Below are positions 37,790 through 46,336 of a stretch of DNA of 64,000 nucleotides, one piece after another. The first letter of the stretch is position 1; every line of letters starts with the position of its first letter. The position numbers were made by a program, and so were the translations under genes. The notes under the pieces were generated by a model, which worked only from the letters and a program-made list of their open reading frames with translations, searched no databases and was not told the origin of the DNA. Origin of the DNA: Microbacterium sp. KUDC0406 (GTDB lineage Bacteria > Actinomycetota > Actinomycetes > Actinomycetales > Microbacteriaceae); contig NZ_CP091138.1 of assembly GCF_021582875.1 (NCBI RefSeq), positions 868,001 through 932,000 on the forward strand. The letters are read 5' to 3'.

Positions 37790-38476
37790 GTGAGCGAACC
37801 CATCTCGATCGACATCTGGTCCGACATCGCCTGCCCGTGGTGCTACATCGGCAAGCGCAATCTCGAAGCGGGCCTCGCGGCCACCGCGTCCGATGAGGAC
37901 GCACCCGAGGTGCGGGTCACCTTTCACTCCTTCGAGCTCTCGCCCGACACGCCCGTCGACTTCGACGGCGACGAGGTCGACTTCCTCGCCGGGCACAAGG
38001 GCATGCCCCGCGAGCAGGTCGAGCAGATGCTCTCGCACGTGACGAACGTCGCCGCGAAGGCGGGCCTGGAGTACAACTTCGACAGACTGCAGCACACCAA
38101 CACGGTGAAGGCGCACGAACTGCTGCACCACGCCAAGGCGCACGGGCTGCAGCACGAGATGGAGGAGCGGCTGATGTCCGCGTACTTCACCGAGGGCAGG
38201 CACGTCGGCCGCATCGACGACCTCGTCGCCCTCGCCGCCGAGGTCGGTCTCGACGCCGCCGAGGCGACGTCGGTCCTGGAATCGTCCCGGTACCTGGACG
38301 ACGTGCGCGCCGACCAGGCGCAGGCCCGTGCCTACGGCATCAACGGTGTGCCGTTCTTCGTCATCGACGGCAAGTACGGCGTCAGCGGTGCCCAGCCCGC
38401 AGAGGCGTTCGAGAACGTCATCCGCGACGTGTGGTCGCAGCGCGGCGCCGAGCCCGCGGAGGAGGCCGCGAGCTGA
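37790..38476 (+). CDS. DsbA family oxidoreductase (FrnE-like)
   Basis: A cytoplasmic thioredoxin-fold protein of 228 residues with the CPWC active site at about residues 14-17 (IWSDIACPWCYIGKRNLE) and the FrnE-type segment YGINGVPFFVIDGKYGVSGAQ near the C terminus. No signal peptide is present, so it acts in the cytoplasm. Relatives include polyketide-pathway isomerase-like FrnE and stress-related proteins; the substrate is unknown. I chose the GTG at 37790 (SEPISIDIWSD), which gives the family's normal N terminus. A T-ending hairpin follows the gene. Confidence 0.88.
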   Translation: MSEPISIDIWSDIACPWCYIGKRNLEAGLAATASDEDAPEVRVTFHSFELSPDTPVDFDGDEVDFLAGHKGMPREQVEQMLSHVTNVAAKAGLEYNFDRLQHTNTVKAHELLHHAKAHGLQHEMEERLMSAYFTEGRHVGRIDDLVALAAEVGLDAAEATSVLESSRYLDDVRADQAQARAYGINGVPFFVIDGKYGVSGAQPAEAFENVIRDVWSQRGAEPAEEAAS

Positions 38477-38487
38477 TCGCAGACCTC

Positions 38488-38517
38488 GAAAGGTCCGGTC
38501 CCAGGACCGGGCCTTTC
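38488..38517 (+). terminator. Terminator after the DsbA-like gene
   Basis: GAAAGGTCCGGTCC and GGACCGGGCCTTTC pair over 14 positions (one G-T) with a very short loop, 12 bases after the stop codon. Confidence 0.75.
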
Positions 38518-38533
38518 TCCCGTCCCGCCGCTC

Positions 38534-38638
38534 TCAGCGGCGCGACCCGCCCGGCGCGAGCTGACCGGCGACGAGTGCGGTGAGCGCCAGGGCGAAGCCG
38601 GCGACCTGCATCGGCATCAGCGCCTCACGGACGGACCG
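38534..38638 (-). pseudogene. Remnant: C terminus of a possible EamA-type transporter
   Basis: The minus strand reads RSVREALMPMQVAGFALAL, then TALVAGQLAPGGSRR and a stop. This resembles the last span and tail of a DMT/EamA permease (the LTPxQxxGxALxL pattern). There is no start or upstream part: reading upstream leads straight into a different remnant on the other strand. I judge it from pattern only and have no alignment. Confidence 0.35.
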
Positions 38639-38731
38639 ACCCGCATCGAGTTCCTCGCGTGGAGCGTATTCAATCCCTCGCCCGCGGCGCAGGCGTTCCT
38701 CGCGATGGAGCGCGGGGGCGGGACGCCGTGA
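38624..38731 (+). pseudogene. Remnant: C terminus of a possible LysR-type regulator
   Basis: The plus strand reads LTDGPTRIEFLAWSVFNPSP, then AAQAFLAMERGGGTP and a stop. The W-x3-P-SPAAxAFL pattern is typical of the end of LysR regulators. No upstream part exists; it meets the EamA-like remnant near 38624-38638. The pair looks like what an internal deletion would leave of a divergent LysR-transporter pair. Confidence 0.35.
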
Positions 38732-38736
38732 CCGAA

Positions 38737-38764
38737 GGAGGGGACCCGATGCCGGACCCCCTCC
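38737..38764 (-). terminator. Hairpin after the phosphoesterase gene
   Basis: GGAGGGG (38737-38743) and CCCCTCC (38758-38764) form a 7-bp stem just past the phosphoesterase stop. The plus-strand GGAGGGG followed by ATG mimics a gene start, but the frame behind it is antisense to the phosphoesterase. Confidence 0.4.
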
Positions 38765-38771
38765 TCGTCGG

Positions 38772-39965
38772 TCAGATCCTCTGCTGCTTCGGGCCCAGCG
38801 GAAGCGGCTGCATCGGCTGGTCGTTCGCGGTCAGGTCGATGCCGAGGTCACGCGCATACACGACGCGGGTGCGGATCGACACCTCGTCGCCGTTCTCTGT
38901 GAGCTCGAAGATGCGCCCACCGCGGAGCCGGTTGCGCTCGGCGCCGTCCAGACCGTAGGCGCCGAAACCGGTGCCCGGCGCGTAGCCGAGCTGCACGCCG
39001 TAGTAGTCGCCCACGTAGTCGTTGACGTGATCGTGGCCGACGAAGACGCCCCTCACGTCGCCGCGCTCGAGGATCGCGTTGTACATCCCCGAGTTGAACG
39101 GGCCGGGGCACTCGTCCTCGTTGCGCTCGCCCACGATGCGGTGGCGCGCCTTGCCGCGCGCCGCATCCGCCGGGGTGCGGGTGTCGACGCCGCCCCACCA
39201 CATGAAGCGGTGCTCCCAGAGCGCGATGTGGATGAACATCAGACCGGGCACCTTGCGGCCCTCACGCCGCTCGAGCCGCTGCGACTGCTCGCGGTACCAG
39301 CTGACCTGGTCCATGCGCAGCCAGTCCCAGGTCGGATAGCCGGCGAAGTCCTGGCCGTTGATCTTCCCCGGCGCGTAGCGACCGGAGTCGATCAGCCAGA
39401 GCGCGAAGGCCTGGCGGCTCTGCTTCGTCGCGGACGCGATCGACACGATGGTGTTGCTCGTGCCGGTGAGACCGCGGGCGTTCTCCGCATTCAGGTTGTA
39501 GTCGTACGAACGGTAGATCCGGAGCATCCCCGCTTCGTCGACGCCCGACTCCGGCAGGGAGTCCTCGTCGTGGTTGCCGTAGGTGACCGCCCACGGGATG
39601 CGCCGGGACTCCATCGGCTGCACGACGTTGTTGATCGCCTGCTTCACGGCGAGCCGGGTCTCGCAGCCGCCCGTGATCACATCACCGTTGATGACGACGA
39701 AGTCGGGCTTCTCCTGATCCAGGGTCTTCTCCATGAGCTCCACGGTGCGCCGGTCGGTCTGCTCATCGTCCTGCGTGTCGTTGAACTGGACGACCTTGAA
39801 CGTCCTGTCCTTGCGGAAGCGCAGTCGTGGTGCGCTGTGGCCCGGGCGCCCTGACACGGTGGCCGGCGCGGCATTCGCCGCACCGGCCGGCAGGGCGGCG
39901 CTGACGGCGCCGATCGCTCCAGCGGTGATCACGGTGCGCCGAGTCAGGGGCAGTCGTTCTGGCAT
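38772..39965 (-). CDS. Tat-exported metallophosphoesterase
   Basis: A 397-residue secreted hydrolase. The signal peptide has a twin-arginine motif (LTRRTVITAGA, about 7-17) and cleavage is likely after AANAA (about 33). The calcineurin-like phosphoesterase domain follows with FNDTQDDEQTD, NGDVITGG, TYGNHDED (about 126-133) and GVFVGHDHVNDYVG near the C-terminal third, which supply the two-metal site. Export by Tat fits a metal cofactor inserted before export. The substrate is unknown; phosphate release from phosphoesters outside the cell is likely. An AGGAGA ribosome-binding site precedes the ATG. Confidence 0.88.
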   Translation of the reverse strand: MPERLPLTRRTVITAGAIGAVSAALPAGAANAAPATVSGRPGHSAPRLRFRKDRTFKVVQFNDTQDDEQTDRRTVELMEKTLDQEKPDFVVINGDVITGGCETRLAVKQAINNVVQPMESRRIPWAVTYGNHDEDSLPESGVDEAGMLRIYRSYDYNLNAENARGLTGTSNTIVSIASATKQSRQAFALWLIDSGRYAPGKINGQDFAGYPTWDWLRMDQVSWYREQSQRLERREGRKVPGLMFIHIALWEHRFMWWGGVDTRTPADAARGKARHRIVGERNEDECPGPFNSGMYNAILERGDVRGVFVGHDHVNDYVGDYYGVQLGYAPGTGFGAYGLDGAERNRLRGGRIFELTENGDEVSIRTRVVYARDLGIDLTANDQPMQPLPLGPKQQRI

Positions 39966-40078
39966 TCCAGGTCTCCTCGTGGTCGTGGCGGTGTCGCCGC
40001 GGAGACGCTAGGAGACGAAAGTGGCGCGGGGACGACGGGCAGGTGAACGCTGCGGGATCGGGCCGCGCTCCCGGGCGC

Positions 40079-41371
40079 TCAGAGCGTCGGCAGCAGCGCG
40101 GCCAGCGAACCCACGAGGTTCGCACGCCACGCCGCCCAGTCGTGACCGGCCTCGAACGGGGAGAGGAGCACCGAGCGATCGCCGATCCGGCGATCCGCCT
40201 GCAGATGGGCGGCAAGCGCGGCGGCGTCGGCGAGCATGTCGCCCTCGAAGGTGCCGGCCTGCAGCTCCGCCGAGCGCCATCCCGGCTCCGCGAGGAGGTG
40301 CTCGGCGACGTCGAAGCGCCACAGCGACGGCGACTGGGCGATGGCGTGGTGCACCTCGCCGCCGGACAGCGCGAGCGTCCACAGGGCGGCGATGCCGCCG
40401 AGACTCTGACCCGACACGATCGTCGCCGCACCGTGCGGCTGCACCGCACGCTCGGAGCGGATGCGGGGGAGCAGCCGATCGATCGTGACGTCGACCTGCG
40501 CCGCAGGGACACCGAGATGCTGCCACCGTCGTTCGGTGCTCTGCTCGTCGAGCATCGCGACATGCAGCGGCGGCAGGATGCGGCGTCCTATCGCCGCGTC
40601 GAGGATCTCGGGAAGCATCCGACGCCACACTCCGCCGTCGAACAGCACGAGCAGCGGCGTCTGCGCCGAGGTGGCTGCGGGCTCGTACACCCAACAGCGC
40701 TCGTCACCGGGGAGCGCCAGTTCGTCGGTGCGCGACGCCCGCGGCGTGCGGGTGAGGCCGCCGCGCCAGAGCTCTGCCGGTGCCGTGGGGCCCGAGCCGA
40801 CTGATGCGCTTCGGCCCCGTGAGCCCGGCACGACGTCCGAGCCTCGGGCGTCCACGTCTCCGGCGTCGATCGCCGCGACGATCACGTCGCGGCGTGATCC
40901 GCCGCGATGCCACGGCGGCGTCGCCTCGTCGTTCCACACGCCGATCCGGTACGACGCGCGGAGCGCGGACGGGAGACGGAGGCAGATCGTCCACAGATCC
41001 GAGTCCGGGAGCCGGATGAGCTCGGCGGTGGAGACGTCGGCATGATCGAACACCGGATTCGTCCACAGCACGACGGCGCGGGCGCTCGGCGCCTCGACGA
41101 CCCACGTCCACAGGGCCGACTGCGGGTCGTCCGGGTCCTGCTCGATGAGCGGGTTCGGCCGGGCGAGCACCTCCGAAGCGATCGAGTCCCGCTCCTCGGC
41201 GCGCGCCCAGGCGCGCTCCACAGGTCCGCGGATCCGCCGCATCTGAGGCTCGGCCCGGTGCCGCGACGGTCGCTTCTCCTGGTGGTCGCGGCCGCGGCGG
41301 TCGGTCCAGACGCGGACCGGGATGTCGGCACCGGGCGTCTCCGGCCTGCGAACGGGTGCGGACGCGCTCAC
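40079..41371 (-). CDS. fes: Enterochelin esterase-like siderophore hydrolase
   Basis: An alpha/beta hydrolase of 430 residues in the Fes family, which opens ester-linked ferric siderophores in the cytoplasm to release iron. It has an N-terminal Fes domain (about 70-190) and a C-terminal esterase domain (about 215-430) with nucleophile motif VSGQSLGGIAALW (Ser about 337), and a late FEAGHDWAAWRANL carrying the catalytic His. It begins at GTG 41371, overlapping the ABC ATPase by four bases, so it is the last gene of the iron operon. The name fes is by family; the true substrate siderophore is not known. Confidence 0.85.
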   Translation of the reverse strand: MSASAPVRRPETPGADIPVRVWTDRRGRDHQEKRPSRHRAEPQMRRIRGPVERAWARAEERDSIASEVLARPNPLIEQDPDDPQSALWTWVVEAPSARAVVLWTNPVFDHADVSTAELIRLPDSDLWTICLRLPSALRASYRIGVWNDEATPPWHRGGSRRDVIVAAIDAGDVDARGSDVVPGSRGRSASVGSGPTAPAELWRGGLTRTPRASRTDELALPGDERCWVYEPAATSAQTPLLVLFDGGVWRRMLPEILDAAIGRRILPPLHVAMLDEQSTERRWQHLGVPAAQVDVTIDRLLPRIRSERAVQPHGAATIVSGQSLGGIAALWTLALSGGEVHHAIAQSPSLWRFDVAEHLLAEPGWRSAELQAGTFEGDMLADAAALAAHLQADRRIGDRSVLLSPFEAGHDWAAWRANLVGSLAALLPTL

Positions 41372-42228
41372 CGTGCGTCCTCCAGCTGTGCGCGTGCGAC
41401 CGGGAAGCCCGGTTCGACCGGATGAAGCTCCGCGGCACGCGGGTCCAGCGGGACCACCAGCGGTGTTCCCGTGACCGGATCGTCGATCACCAGGGAGCGG
41501 AGCCCGAAGACCTCTTCGATCAGTTCCGCCGTGATGATCTGCTGCGGATGCCCGGAGCGGATCACTGCGCCGTCCTTCATCACGATGACGTGCGAGGCGT
41601 AGCGCACAGCCTGATTGATGTCGTGCAGCACCGTGACGACGGTCTTCCCGTCGTCGTGCAGCGTGCGCAGCAGCTCCATGAGCTCGTACTGGTGCGCGAT
41701 GTCGAGGAAAGTGGTCGGCTCGTCGAGCAGCATGATCGGCGTCTGCTGGGCGAGCAGCATGGCGATCCACACCCGCTGGCGCTGTCCGCCCGACAGCTCG
41801 TCGACGAAGCTGCCCGAGAGGTCCGAGAGCCGAGTCGCGGCGAGCGCGTCGCGCACGGCGTGCTCATCCGACTCCCGCCACTGCTGGAACAGGGACTGAT
41901 GCGGCGCGCGGCCACGGGCGACGAGGTCGGCGACACGGATGCCGTCGGGCGCGAGCGAGCTCTGCGGCAGCAGGCCGAGTCGTCGGGCGAGCTGCTTCGG
42001 AGGGATCGACTGCAGCGACGCTCCGTCCAGCAGCACCTGGCCCGCGGCCGGCTGCAGCACTCGCGCCAGAGCCCGGAGCAGGGTCGACTTGCCGCACCCG
42101 TTCGGTCCGATGATCGCGGTGAAGGAGTCGTCCGGGATCGGCACCGAGAGGTGCGCGGAGATGACGCGCCTGTCGTATCCGATCGTGGCGTCGTCGACGT
42201 GCAGCCGGGACGGCTGGTCCGGGTTCAT
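41368..42228 (-). CDS. Ferric-siderophore ABC transporter ATPase
   Basis: A FepC/FecE-type ATPase of 286 residues that powers siderophore import. It has Walker A GPNGCGKST (about 41-49), Q-loop LPQSS, signature LSGGQRQRVWIAMLLAQ, Walker B IMLLDEPTTFLD and switch His VLHDINQA. The gene overlaps both neighbours by four bases. The order binding protein, two permeases, ATPase, esterase is what a complete xenosiderophore uptake and processing operon should have. Confidence 0.93.
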   Translation of the reverse strand: MNPDQPSRLHVDDATIGYDRRVISAHLSVPIPDDSFTAIIGPNGCGKSTLLRALARVLQPAAGQVLLDGASLQSIPPKQLARRLGLLPQSSLAPDGIRVADLVARGRAPHQSLFQQWRESDEHAVRDALAATRLSDLSGSFVDELSGGQRQRVWIAMLLAQQTPIMLLDEPTTFLDIAHQYELMELLRTLHDDGKTVVTVLHDINQAVRYASHVIVMKDGAVIRSGHPQQIITAELIEEVFGLRSLVIDDPVTGTPLVVPLDPRAAELHPVEPGFPVARAQLEDAR

Positions 42229-43304
42229 CGTGGTGCTCCTGACTGGGCTCGGGACTCGCGGATGAGGAGGAGGATCAGGTAGACGCCGCCCACGCAGATC
42301 GTCACCAGCCCGACCGGGAGCGGCCGGAAGACCGACGAGATCGCCTGCGCCAGCAGATGCGCAGCACTGAGCAGGGCGGCGCCCACGGCGGCCGACGCCA
42401 GCAGGCTGACGCCCTGCGTGCGGGCGACGCGCCGCGCGAGCTGAGGTGCGGCGAGGGCGATGAAGCCGATCGGACCTGCGGCGGCGGTGACGAGCGCGGT
42501 CGTCGCCACGCCGGTGGTCAGCAGCGCGAGCCTCGACGCACCGACCCTCGTGCCCTGAGTCGCCGCGGCGTCATCACCGAGCTCGAGCGTGCGCAGGCCG
42601 GAGGAGAGCACGACGCACAGGACGGCGATGCCGACGGTGATCGCCAGCGAGGGCGTCAAGGTGGTCCAGGACACCCGGCTCAGGGTCCCCGCGCCCCAGA
42701 CGCCGACCCGCATCGCATCATCGATGTCGGCACGCGTGATGAGGTAGGTGTTGATCGAGACCAGGATCGACGCGACCGCGATGCCGACGACGATGAGGCG
42801 GAAGCCCTGCACGCCGCGCCGGTGGGCGAGCAGGTAGACGGCGAGCGCGGTGAGCAGCCCGCCGGCGATGGAGGCCGCCGCGATCGTCCAGTACTGCTGC
42901 ACTCCGAGGACGAGCATCACGATGACGACGGCCGTGTACGCACCGGCATCGAAGCCGATGACGTCGGGAGATCCGAGCGGGTTGCGGGTGAGCGACTGGA
43001 AGATCGCGCCGCCGATGCCGAGCATCGCACCGAAGACGACGGCGGCGACGACGACGGGGAGGCGCCACTCCAGCACCACCTGGGCGGTGAACTCGTCGGC
43101 GGTGCCCCGCATCGCGTCGACGACGTCGGCGGCTGTCAGGGGATAGTCGCCGAAGAACATCGCCCAGAAGGCCGTCGCGACGGCGAGCAGCGAGAAGGTC
43201 GCTGAGGTCACGAGGAGCCGGACGCCGATCCTTCCCGAGAGCAGGCGTCCGCGCATGCGCAGCGACCGGTACCCGAAGTCGACCCTCGCATCGCTCGTCG
43301 TCAC
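42225..43304 (-). CDS. Ferric-siderophore ABC permease (FecCD type, second)
   Basis: A FecCD-family permease of 359 residues with about nine or ten membrane spans. Typical segments are GAMLGIGGAIFQSLTRNPLGSPDVIGFDAGA (positions about 95-125) and GPIGFIALAAPQLARRVART (coupling region to the ATPase). It starts at GTG 43304, overlapping the first permease stop (GTGA). With its neighbour it forms the heterodimeric channel. Confidence 0.92.
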   Translation of the reverse strand: MTTSDARVDFGYRSLRMRGRLLSGRIGVRLLVTSATFSLLAVATAFWAMFFGDYPLTAADVVDAMRGTADEFTAQVVLEWRLPVVVAAVVFGAMLGIGGAIFQSLTRNPLGSPDVIGFDAGAYTAVVIVMLVLGVQQYWTIAAASIAGGLLTALAVYLLAHRRGVQGFRLIVVGIAVASILVSINTYLITRADIDDAMRVGVWGAGTLSRVSWTTLTPSLAITVGIAVLCVVLSSGLRTLELGDDAAATQGTRVGASRLALLTTGVATTALVTAAAGPIGFIALAAPQLARRVARTQGVSLLASAAVGAALLSAAHLLAQAISSVFRPLPVGLVTICVGGVYLILLLIRESRAQSGAPR

Positions 43305-44344
43305 AGCCCGCTCGCCTTCCTGCGCCGCACGAGTGCGATGAGCACCGGCGCGCCGACGACCGCGGTCACGATCCCCACCTCGATCTCTCCCGGCCTGGCG
43401 ACCACCCGTCCGACGACGTCCGAGACCAGCAGCAGCACGGGTGCGGCGATCGCCGTGCAGGCGATGATCCAGCGCTGGTCGGGGCCGACGAACCACCGCA
43501 CGGCGTGCGGCACCATGAGCCCGATGAACGCGATCCCTCCGGTGAGCGCGGTCGCACCTCCGGCCAGCAGGGTGACGGCGATGACGCCGAGGATCCGTGT
43601 GCGCACGACGCGGGTGCCCAGGGCGACGGCGAGGTCGTCGCCGAGGGCGATGCCGTTCAGCGGACCGGACAGCACGAGCGCGAGGACGAGGCCGGTCACG
43701 AGGAACGGCAGCACGGACAGGGTCTCGTCGATCCCGGCTCGTGCGATCGATCCGGCGCCCCAGTTGTGCACGGCGCGGAAGGTCTCGGGGTCCATCAGCG
43801 TGAGGACGGTGGAGATCCCGCGCAGGACTGCACCCAGTGCGACCCCCGCGAGCACCATCGTCACGGGGGCGGTGCTGCGCCCCATCGAGCCGATCACGTA
43901 CACCAGCACCGTGGCGGCCGCGGCACCGAGGAACGAGAACCAGACGTACCCGGAGATGCCGGTCAGGCCGAACAGGCCGACGCCGAGTGTGACGGCGAAC
44001 CCGGCGCCGGCGTTCACGCCCAGGATGCCTGGATCGGCGAGCGGATTGCGCGTCAGCGCCTGGATGAGGGCTCCGGCCACGCCGAGTGCGGCGCCGACGG
44101 CGATGCCGAGCAGGGTCCGCGGCATCCGCTTGTCCCAGACGACGATAGAGGCCTCTCCGCCGTCGGGGTGGACCAGCCCTTGCCAGACATCGTCCAGCGG
44201 AAGCGGATTGGCGCCGGCGGCAAGGCTGAGGAGCACTGCGAACGCGAGCGCGACCAACAGCACACAGAGTCCGGCCGCGCGCCGCAGGTGCAGCGCCGGA
44301 GGACGGGGCTGCACGCGCGGCGGCGCGATCGGGACGGAGGACAT
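43301..44344 (-). CDS. Ferric-siderophore ABC permease (FecCD type, first)
   Basis: A FecCD-family permease of 347 residues with about nine or ten membrane spans; it includes GAALGVAGALIQALTRNPLADPGILGVNAGAGF (about 75-107) and GGIAFIGLMVPHAVRWFVGPDQR (about 254-276). I use the ATG at 44344 (SSVPIAPPRVQPRPP), eight bases after the binding-protein stop; a longer frame upstream overlaps that gene. The adjacent second permease starts inside its stop codon. Confidence 0.92.
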   Translation of the reverse strand: MSSVPIAPPRVQPRPPALHLRRAAGLCVLLVALAFAVLLSLAAGANPLPLDDVWQGLVHPDGGEASIVVWDKRMPRTLLGIAVGAALGVAGALIQALTRNPLADPGILGVNAGAGFAVTLGVGLFGLTGISGYVWFSFLGAAAATVLVYVIGSMGRSTAPVTMVLAGVALGAVLRGISTVLTLMDPETFRAVHNWGAGSIARAGIDETLSVLPFLVTGLVLALVLSGPLNGIALGDDLAVALGTRVVRTRILGVIAVTLLAGGATALTGGIAFIGLMVPHAVRWFVGPDQRWIIACTAIAAPVLLLVSDVVGRVVARPGEIEVGIVTAVVGAPVLIALVRRRKASGL

Positions 44345-44352
44345 GCGTGCGG

Positions 44353-45435
44353 TCAGCCTGTGACGGCGGCCTGCAGCGCGGGCGCCATCTGCTGCACGGC
44401 CCACGTCGACGAGAGCGGGCCGCTGCGCGCGAGAGCCCAGGGCAGGTTGCCGTCGTACTCCTCACCGTCGATGACGAAGGTGCCCTCCTTGGCGCGGTTG
44501 TCGATGAGGATGAGCCGGTCGTCCTGCACGGCCTTCAGCTTCTGGAACAGCGGCTGCTCGGTGATCTTGGCGTGGGCGCCGTCGGAGTTGTCCGAGAACA
44601 GGATGACGTCCGCGTCGACGGCGGAGAGCAACTCCTCGCTGACCTCCTGTCGGTAGCTGAACTCCTCCGCGTTCGGATTCGCCGCGAAGCCCATGCGCTC
44701 GAACACGGATTCGGCCGGGCTGCCGATCGAGGAGTGGTACTGCAGACCACCCTCCTCGCCGTAGTAGACCAGGTACGAGGCGGTCAGCGTGGAGAACTCC
44801 GGGTTCTCCGCGCGGAAGTCGGCGTAGAACTGCTCCTCGTCGGCGAGCACGTTCTTCGCGGCCTTCTGCAGGTCCAGGACCTCGCCGATGCGCGTGATGC
44901 TGGCCTCCCAGTCGTTGGCGACGCTCTGCTCGGAACCGCCCTGCTCGGCGGTGCCCAGCACGGGCGCGACGGAGGAGAGCTTGTCGTAGACGTCGGTGAG
45001 ATCCGCGCCGAGGACGATGATCAGGTCGGGGTCGGCAGCGGCGATCTGCTCGACCGGGAACTTCGAGTCCCCGGTCGAGAAGCGGTTCGGGATCTCCTGC
45101 GCCAGAGCGTCCTCGAGCCACACATCCGTCGACCACTCGCTGGCGATGATGGGCGTGGCCCCGAGCGCGGCGAGGATCTCGGCATCGTCCTGAGACGGGG
45201 TGACGGCGGCGATGCGCTCCGGTCGCTTCTGGAGCTCGGTCGTGCCCCAGGGCGTCTCGAGCTCGAGAGGGTACGTCGTGGTCCCCTCTGCAGCCGGCAC
45301 GAGACTCGAGGATTCGTCCTCGGCGGGGGACGACTCGGACGCCGGGGCGCTGCCCCCACAGGCCGTCAGAGCGAGGACGCCGGCGAGCAGGACGGCGCTG
45401 AAGGCGCCTGCGCGCGCAGGAATGATGCTGGTCAT
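44353..45435 (-). CDS. Iron-siderophore binding lipoprotein
   Basis: The extracellular receptor of the importer, 360 residues. The lipoprotein signal ends at LTAC (about residues 23-26), followed by a Ser/Glu-rich linker and the FepB/TroA-like fold (RIAAVTPSQDDAEILAALGATPI; IAAADPDLIIVLGADLTDVYDKL). It is the first gene of the operon, with an AAGGAAG ribosome-binding site and an iron-box operator about 70-90 bases upstream. The siderophore bound cannot be told from sequence, but the linked esterase suggests an ester-based one. Confidence 0.92.
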   Translation of the reverse strand: MTSIIPARAGAFSAVLLAGVLALTACGGSAPASESSPAEDESSSLVPAAEGTTTYPLELETPWGTTELQKRPERIAAVTPSQDDAEILAALGATPIIASEWSTDVWLEDALAQEIPNRFSTGDSKFPVEQIAAADPDLIIVLGADLTDVYDKLSSVAPVLGTAEQGGSEQSVANDWEASITRIGEVLDLQKAAKNVLADEEQFYADFRAENPEFSTLTASYLVYYGEEGGLQYHSSIGSPAESVFERMGFAANPNAEEFSYRQEVSEELLSAVDADVILFSDNSDGAHAKITEQPLFQKLKAVQDDRLILIDNRAKEGTFVIDGEEYDGNLPWALARSGPLSSTWAVQQMAPALQAAVTG

Positions 45436-45504
45436 GGTCTTCCTTTTCCGGGTGTCGTCCGTTCAGATCGGACGGAGGCCCTCAGCGGGCACCAGGATAC
45501 GAGG

Positions 45505-45523
45505 TTAGGTGAGGGTATCCTTA
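45505..45523. promoter_or_regulatory. DtxR/IdeR-type iron box
   Basis: TTAGGTGAGGGTATCCTTA matches 16 of 19 positions of the iron-box consensus (TWAGGTWAGSCTWACCTWA). It lies between the siderophore operon and the divergent AraC gene. TATCCT within it could be the -10 of the AraC gene, and TATCCT on the minus strand just beside it (45495-45500) could serve the operon. Iron-loaded DtxR/IdeR bound here would shut off both. Confidence 0.75.
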
Positions 45524-45595
45524 TTGGAGGCGCAGAATGCGACATCCTGCGGCCGCGAGACGACATGTCGGCTCGCTCGCAGAGAGGACTCCACC

Positions 45596-46324
45596 GTGAC
45601 CAGCGCCGTCATCCCGCCGATCTCCCTGCCGGCGAGGGTGCACGATGATCGCTCCGTGCTGCTCTGGCAGGCGCGAGGATCATCCGAGTGCGTGCTGGAC
45701 GGGCGTTCAGGGCAGCTGACCGCGGGACACGCGCTGTGGATCCCCGCAGGCGTCGTGCACGAGCTGACGGTGCACGAGGACTCCGTCGCACTGCCGATGC
45801 ACTTCATCGACCTGCTGCCGGGACCGGGGACGCTCGCGGCTCCGACATGGATCGCTGTCGACGCGGAGCTTCGCACGGCGATCCTGGCCGTGATGCAGGT
45901 GCAGAACTCGCTGCTCCGTCCCGACGCCGACGTGGAGCGTCGGCTGCTGCGCATGCTCCGCGGCCGGTCCGTGCCACCGACCGGACTGCGCATGCCGCAG
46001 TCGGCACCCGCCCGAGCGATCGCCGAGCACCTCCGCGACCACCCCGGAGAAGACGCCTCCGTCGCCGAGCTCGCCGCCGCGCAGCACGTGTCGGCGCGCA
46101 CCCTCGAGCGCGCGTTCGCAGCGGAGACCGGGATGACGCTGCAGGAGTGGCGTGCGCGGCGGCGTATGGAGACCGCCGCCGCGCAGCTGTCCGGAGACCG
46201 CTCACCGGCCGCTGTGGCGATCAGCGTCGGCTATCGCAGCGTCTCCGCCTTCCGCCGCAGCTTCAAGGACAGATTCGGGATGACACCGGGCGAGTACGCC
46301 CGGGCCTTCCGGGTGCGCGACTGA
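45596..46324 (+). CDS. AraC family transcription regulator
   Basis: A 242-residue regulator with an N-terminal cupin-like sensor (LLWQARGSSECVLDGRSGQL, about 20-40) and a C-terminal AraC DNA-binding domain with two helix-turn-helix motifs (DASVAELAAAQHVSARTLERAF; PAAVAISVGYRSVSAFRRSFKDRFGMTPGEY). The GTG at 45596 follows a GAGAGGA ribosome-binding site. Because it is divergent from the siderophore operon and shares the iron box, it probably activates that operon when its siderophore is present, as known for AraC regulators of this kind. Confidence 0.85.
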   Translation: MTSAVIPPISLPARVHDDRSVLLWQARGSSECVLDGRSGQLTAGHALWIPAGVVHELTVHEDSVALPMHFIDLLPGPGTLAAPTWIAVDAELRTAILAVMQVQNSLLRPDADVERRLLRMLRGRSVPPTGLRMPQSAPARAIAEHLRDHPGEDASVAELAAAQHVSARTLERAFAAETGMTLQEWRARRRMETAAAQLSGDRSPAAVAISVGYRSVSAFRRSFKDRFGMTPGEYARAFRVRD

Positions 46325-46336
46325 GGCGTCGGCGGA

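Noticed and set aside
38749-38958. Plus-strand gene behind a perfect GGAGGGG-ATG
   Set aside because: The frame is antisense to the conserved end of the phosphoesterase, and GGAGGGG is part of a hairpin. It looks like a terminator and not a gene start.
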